Shown: positions 61,139 to 64,000 of the stretch, one piece after another
How positions within the stretch are numbered: the stretch's first letter is position 1
How the letters are laid out: each line of letters begins with the position of its first letter
Source of the DNA: Lysobacterales bacterium
Lineage (GTDB): Bacteria; Pseudomonadota; Gammaproteobacteria; Xanthomonadales; Rhodanobacteraceae
NCBI GenBank assembly: GCA_016721015.1
Contig: JADKJL010000001.1
Span: 558,001 to 622,000 of the forward strand
Direction of reading: 5' to 3'
DNA length: 64,000 nucleotides
Program-made: the position numbers and the translations under genes
Notes under the pieces: model-generated
Seen by the model: only the letters and a program-made list of their open reading frames with translations
What the model was told of the DNA's origin: nothing
Database searches by the model: none

Positions 61139-63082
61139 ATGAATCGAACCCCTGTTGCCCTGTCCGTACTCTCGTTGTGTATTTCTGCACCTTTACTTGC
61201 CGGACCAGGAGCCGCCGATGTGACCTCGTTCGCCAAGCAGCTTTCCGGCCCGGCCTCGGAAATAGCGAGCATGCGTGCGCCATCGCCGATCGATGCCACG
61301 ATTCATTCGCACAGCGCCCTGCTACCCGTGCATTTCGGCGACACCGGTTCTGGCGAGCGCAGTTGGCAAGGCTCCCTGCCAGTCGAAAACGGCAAGCTGC
61401 GCTTCCTCGTCTTCGAGCAGGCGGACACGAACTGGCAGGTTGATCTGGTCACCGAATCCGGGCGTGAAGTTTCGGCGGCATCGCAAGCGACGCGCGTGTT
61501 CGACACCGATTTCGGCATCGAGCAGGCTCGCGTCCCAGCCATGCGCTATGACTACGACAATATCAAAGGCGACAACTGGACGCTCAGGTTGCGCGCCGCT
61601 GCCGGCGCCAAGGACGGCTTCGTCCTGATTGAAGGAGATCAGGCGACCGAACTCGCCTCCTGGCAGACCGACAGACGCCAACTGGTTGGCCAACGCATCG
61701 GCCTCACGGCGTTGTTGACCACCTCGGCTGATGACAGCGTGCGGGTCGGCAGGATGGCCGGGCGCATCAGTCAGGCGATCATCCGCGTCACCGCACCGGA
61801 TCACGGCGTCGCCAACTATCCAATGTTCGATGATGGACGGCACAATGATGGTGCTGCGGGCGATGGCCTGTTTGCCGGCGATTTCCCTGCCAGCATGGCC
61901 GGCGATTACGTGGCCCAGGTCGAAGCGCGCGGCGTCAACCAGGCTGGCAAGGCCTTCGTGCGCACCGCCGAACACCTGCTGCCCGTGGTCGATGCCAGCC
62001 TGACCCTGGCCGCCTCCCGTGCCGTTGCCATCGCCGTTGACGCTGATCGCCTGTCGATCCGTGTGCCGGTGACCTCGCGTGCGCCCGGCCAGCATTATCG
62101 TGCGATCGGCGAGATCTGGGCTGCCGATGCGAGTGGCAAGCCGATCGCGGTCGCCTGGCTTGGCGGCATGGTCACGCCGAGCGATGGCGTCCTCTCCCTC
62201 GGATTTGACGAGCGCTGGATCGCGCTGGCCGCTGCCAAAGGGCCGTACGAACTGCGCAACCTGCGCATCGAGGATGCGGACAACTTCATCACCGTGGCTT
62301 CGGCCGAGCGTCTGTTCGTCGAAATGCCGGCCTTGCGCACGCGTTTGAAGCCTTCCGAGATCGCCATCGACGAGCGCATGACGATGGGGCCCAGACCAGC
62401 AGGAACGAACGACACGCAAGGCGTCGGCACGCGTCTGTTGCTGGTTCACGGTTATTGCTCGGGTGGCGTCTGGCCCGCCTCGCAGTTCGCCACCTCGTCG
62501 ACCTTCCTCGATGCCAACCAGAATCGCAGCAACGACCAGTTCGCCCAGCGCATCCGTGATTTCGGCGCGACCTGGAACTCGTTCGGCACGGTTTCACACA
62601 GCCAGGGCGGCATGGCTTCGCTGCACCTCTACACCTATTACTGGAGTGGGCTCGACAACGCCACCGGCAGCCGCCTGATGCAATCGGTCGGTACGCCGTA
62701 CAAGGGCACCAATCTGTCCGGCATTCTGGCCACGCTCGGCAGCTGGTTCGGCATCGCCTGCGGCTCCAACAGCAGTCTGACCTACAGCGGTGCATCGGCC
62801 TGGCTGGCTGGCATTCCGACCTCGTCGCGGGCCAAGGTGAATTACTACACAACCTCGTTCAAGTACACCAATTGGTACACCAACGACTACTGCCAGTTCG
62901 CCACCGACCTTGTCTTGAGCGATCCTGAAGACGGCACCACCGAACAGGTCAACGGCCAGCTCTCGGGTGGTATCAACCGCGGTCATGTCACCGGCCAATG
63001 TCACACCAGCGGCATGCGCGATCCGGCCCAGTACCTCGATTCCAGTCGCAACGCGACGATGAACAGCAACGCGGCACGTTAA
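61139..63082 (+). CDS. Secreted 'conditioned medium factor'-like alpha/beta hydrolase
   Basis: 647 residues from ATG 61139 (ribosome site GGGAGG). Signal peptide (ending PLLAGP), then an N-terminal beta-rich region, a choice-of-anchor-X-like segment (NYPMFDDGRHNDGAAGDGLFAGDFP), and a C-terminal lipase-type alpha/beta hydrolase: RLLLVHGYCSGGVWPASQF is the oxyanion strand and FGTVSHSQGGMASLHLYTYY the nucleophile elbow with the catalytic Ser. Secreted proteins of this architecture are annotated as conditioned medium factor; the reaction is unproven, and a lipase or esterase role is likely. A strong terminator follows. Confidence 0.82.
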   Translation: MNRTPVALSVLSLCISAPLLAGPGAADVTSFAKQLSGPASEIASMRAPSPIDATIHSHSALLPVHFGDTGSGERSWQGSLPVENGKLRFLVFEQADTNWQVDLVTESGREVSAASQATRVFDTDFGIEQARVPAMRYDYDNIKGDNWTLRLRAAAGAKDGFVLIEGDQATELASWQTDRRQLVGQRIGLTALLTTSADDSVRVGRMAGRISQAIIRVTAPDHGVANYPMFDDGRHNDGAAGDGLFAGDFPASMAGDYVAQVEARGVNQAGKAFVRTAEHLLPVVDASLTLAASRAVAIAVDADRLSIRVPVTSRAPGQHYRAIGEIWAADASGKPIAVAWLGGMVTPSDGVLSLGFDERWIALAAAKGPYELRNLRIEDADNFITVASAERLFVEMPALRTRLKPSEIAIDERMTMGPRPAGTNDTQGVGTRLLLVHGYCSGGVWPASQFATSSTFLDANQNRSNDQFAQRIRDFGATWNSFGTVSHSQGGMASLHLYTYYWSGLDNATGSRLMQSVGTPYKGTNLSGILATLGSWFGIACGSNSSLTYSGASAWLAGIPTSSRAKVNYYTTSFKYTNWYTNDYCQFATDLVLSDPEDGTTEQVNGQLSGGINRGHVTGQCHTSGMRDPAQYLDSSRNATMNSNAAR

Positions 63083-63092
63083 GCCGCACACC

Positions 63093-63120
63093 ACGAGGCG
63101 CAGCGTTTGCTGCGCCTCGT
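63093..63120 (+). terminator. Rho-independent terminator after secreted hydrolase gene
   Basis: Perfect 11-bp arms ACGAGGCGCAG and CTGCGCCTCGT with a 6-nt loop, 10 bp after the stop codon; the T-tract is weak. Confidence 0.75.
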
Positions 63121-63253
63121 CGGTTCGCGGCGAGGTCATGTGTGGGCGCTTCGGTGAGCCGGGCGGCATTGCCGCTTGGCAGCGGTTTGCAGTATCGACA
63201 GCCACACCGACGCGGTATCGTGGATGCTTCGCTGATCGACGATCGAGGCTGAA

Positions 63254-64000
63254 TTGAAGCGTTCTTCCCGCGGGATCCTCGTTGTCGTGGTTAGCATAGC
63301 GGTTGCCCTGCTCGCATTCGGGCTGATCCGCCAATGGCAAGGGCCACGGTTGTCGGCCTATCGCGTTGATACGCGGCCACTTGTGCAGACCGTGATCGCC
63401 ACGGGTCGGGTGGTTTCGGTTTCGCGCGCCCAAGTGGGCAGCCAGATCAGCGGCGTCGTCGCCGAGCGACGTGTGCGCGAAGGCGATCAGGTGGAGGCGG
63501 GTGATGTTCTCGCCGTTTTGCGTGCCGATGATCTCGAAGCAAATGTTCGCGAGGCCGAGGCAGCGCTGGCACAGCTTGAGCAATCTTCCCGGCCGCAAGC
63601 TCAAGCCGCATTGCGTGATGCCGAAGCACGGCTGGCACAGGCAGGTCGCGAAACCCAGCGCCGCCGCGATTTGATCGCGCGCGGCTTGATCGCGCGCGAA
63701 ACGGTGGAACAGGCGGTGCAGGTGGAAACCGCGGCGCGCGCAGCGGCTGAACAGGCACGCTTGGCGGCGCGCACACTCGGTGTCGGCGCACCGGGTGAGG
63801 AGGTCGCGGGCAACGCCTCGCTGCCGCCCGCGCCGCACTGGACAAGACCTTCATTCGTGCCCTGGTCGCTGGCACAGTGCTCACCCGCGATGCGGAGCCT
63901 GGCGATGTGGTGCAGCCGGGCAAGGTCTTGTTTGAAATCGCGCGCCAGGGCGACACCGAAGTGCTCGTCCCGCTGGATGAGAAGAATCTCGGCCGGATTG
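63254..64000 (+). CDS. Periplasmic adaptor (HlyD/RND-type) protein, cut by window edge and frameshifted
   Basis: Starts at TTG 63254 after GAGG. A membrane anchor (ILVVVVSIAVALLAFGLI) precedes a biotinyl-lipoyl-like segment (VIATGRVVSVSRAQVGSQISGVVAERRVREGDQVEAGDVLAVL) and an alpha-helical hairpin rich in Ala/Gln (EANVREAEAALAQLEQ...). Between about 63796 and 63815 the frame breaks: the continuation AALDKTFIRALVAGTVLTRDAEPGDVVQPG, the second half of the lipoyl domain, is in another frame. It is a single-base indel or a read error. The gene would belong to a MacA-like or RND efflux system continuing to the right. Confidence 0.8.
   Translation, partial: MKRSSRGILVVVVSIAVALLAFGLIRQWQGPRLSAYRVDTRPLVQTVIATGRVVSVSRAQVGSQISGVVAERRVREGDQVEAGDVLAVLRADDLEANVREAEAALAQLEQSSRPQAQAALRDAEARLAQAGRETQRRRDLIARGLIARETVEQAVQVETAARAAAEQARLAARTLGVGAPGEEVAGNASLPPAPHWTRPSFVPWSLAQCSPAMRSLAMWCSRARSCLKSRARATPKCSSRWMRRISAGL

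Overview
The window comes from a high-GC gammaproteobacterium. Gene content (UbiJ-UbiB-TruC cluster, M3 peptidase lipoprotein, EgtB/EgtD, a 'conditioned medium factor'-like hydrolase, secreted proteins ending in an IFxxGFE-like tail) suggests the Lysobacterales/Xanthomonadales. This placement is inference from gene families; no rRNA gene or other marker is present to prove it.

Left edge (1-5405): housekeeping genes. These are a truncated glyoxalase I, a glutathione S-transferase, a secreted amidohydrolase and an M3 oligopeptidase lipoprotein.

5509-20533 is a chromosomal integron, the main feature of the window. A divergent integron integrase (intI) is followed by an attI-like region with paired AGATTAG repeats and then about 19 cassettes. 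All recognised cassette genes read away from intI. The cassettes are separated by attC sites of mostly ~57 bp sharing an AAGCCGACCG...CGGCGGCTTA core. An internal check supports the boundaries: nearly every cassette starts with an R' box that is the reverse complement of its own terminal R'' box. Contents include a ParE/RelE-type toxin-antitoxin pair, a WYL-like small protein, a degenerate GT51-like membrane protein, a duplicated membrane-protein cassette, a small zinc-motif membrane protein, two GNAT acetyltransferases, a CPBP protease and seven related cassettes without a convincing gene (four are exact 300-bp units). Three mobile elements have invaded: an IS91-like element with a frameshifted tyrosine recombinase, an IS630 element inside an attC, and an IS1182-like element inside the R' box of another attC.

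20557-32200 is an accessory zone: a glycosyltransferase, a 1,289-residue RCC1-repeat exported protein, a YefM-YoeB pair with a palindromic operator, many small orphan genes, a TruC gene fragment, a 132-bp MITE-like palindromic element and a dispersed repeat that recurs at four places behind small genes.

32205-48033 is mostly core metabolism: ubiJ-ubiB-truC, carbonic anhydrase, the ergothioneine pair egtB-egtD, a glycosyltransferase and an ACT-domain protein separated by a 45-G tract that is probably an assembly fault, OsmC, an ArsR regulator, an alpha/beta hydrolase, and a response regulator/histidine kinase/LtaS-like/PAP2 operon.

49436-54215 encodes a probable electron conduit across both membranes: a perfect FNR-type box, a monohaem cytochrome, a DmsE/MtrA decahaem cytochrome, an MtrB/PioB outer-membrane barrel and a NapC/CymA tetrahaem quinol dehydrogenase.

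54238-64000 holds a DUF3857/transglutaminase membrane protein, two tandem paralogous secreted proteins, a twice-frameshifted beta-helix protein, a large secreted hydrolase and the start of a frameshifted periplasmic adaptor gene. Several frameshifts plus the poly-G tract suggest that some local sequence errors are present.
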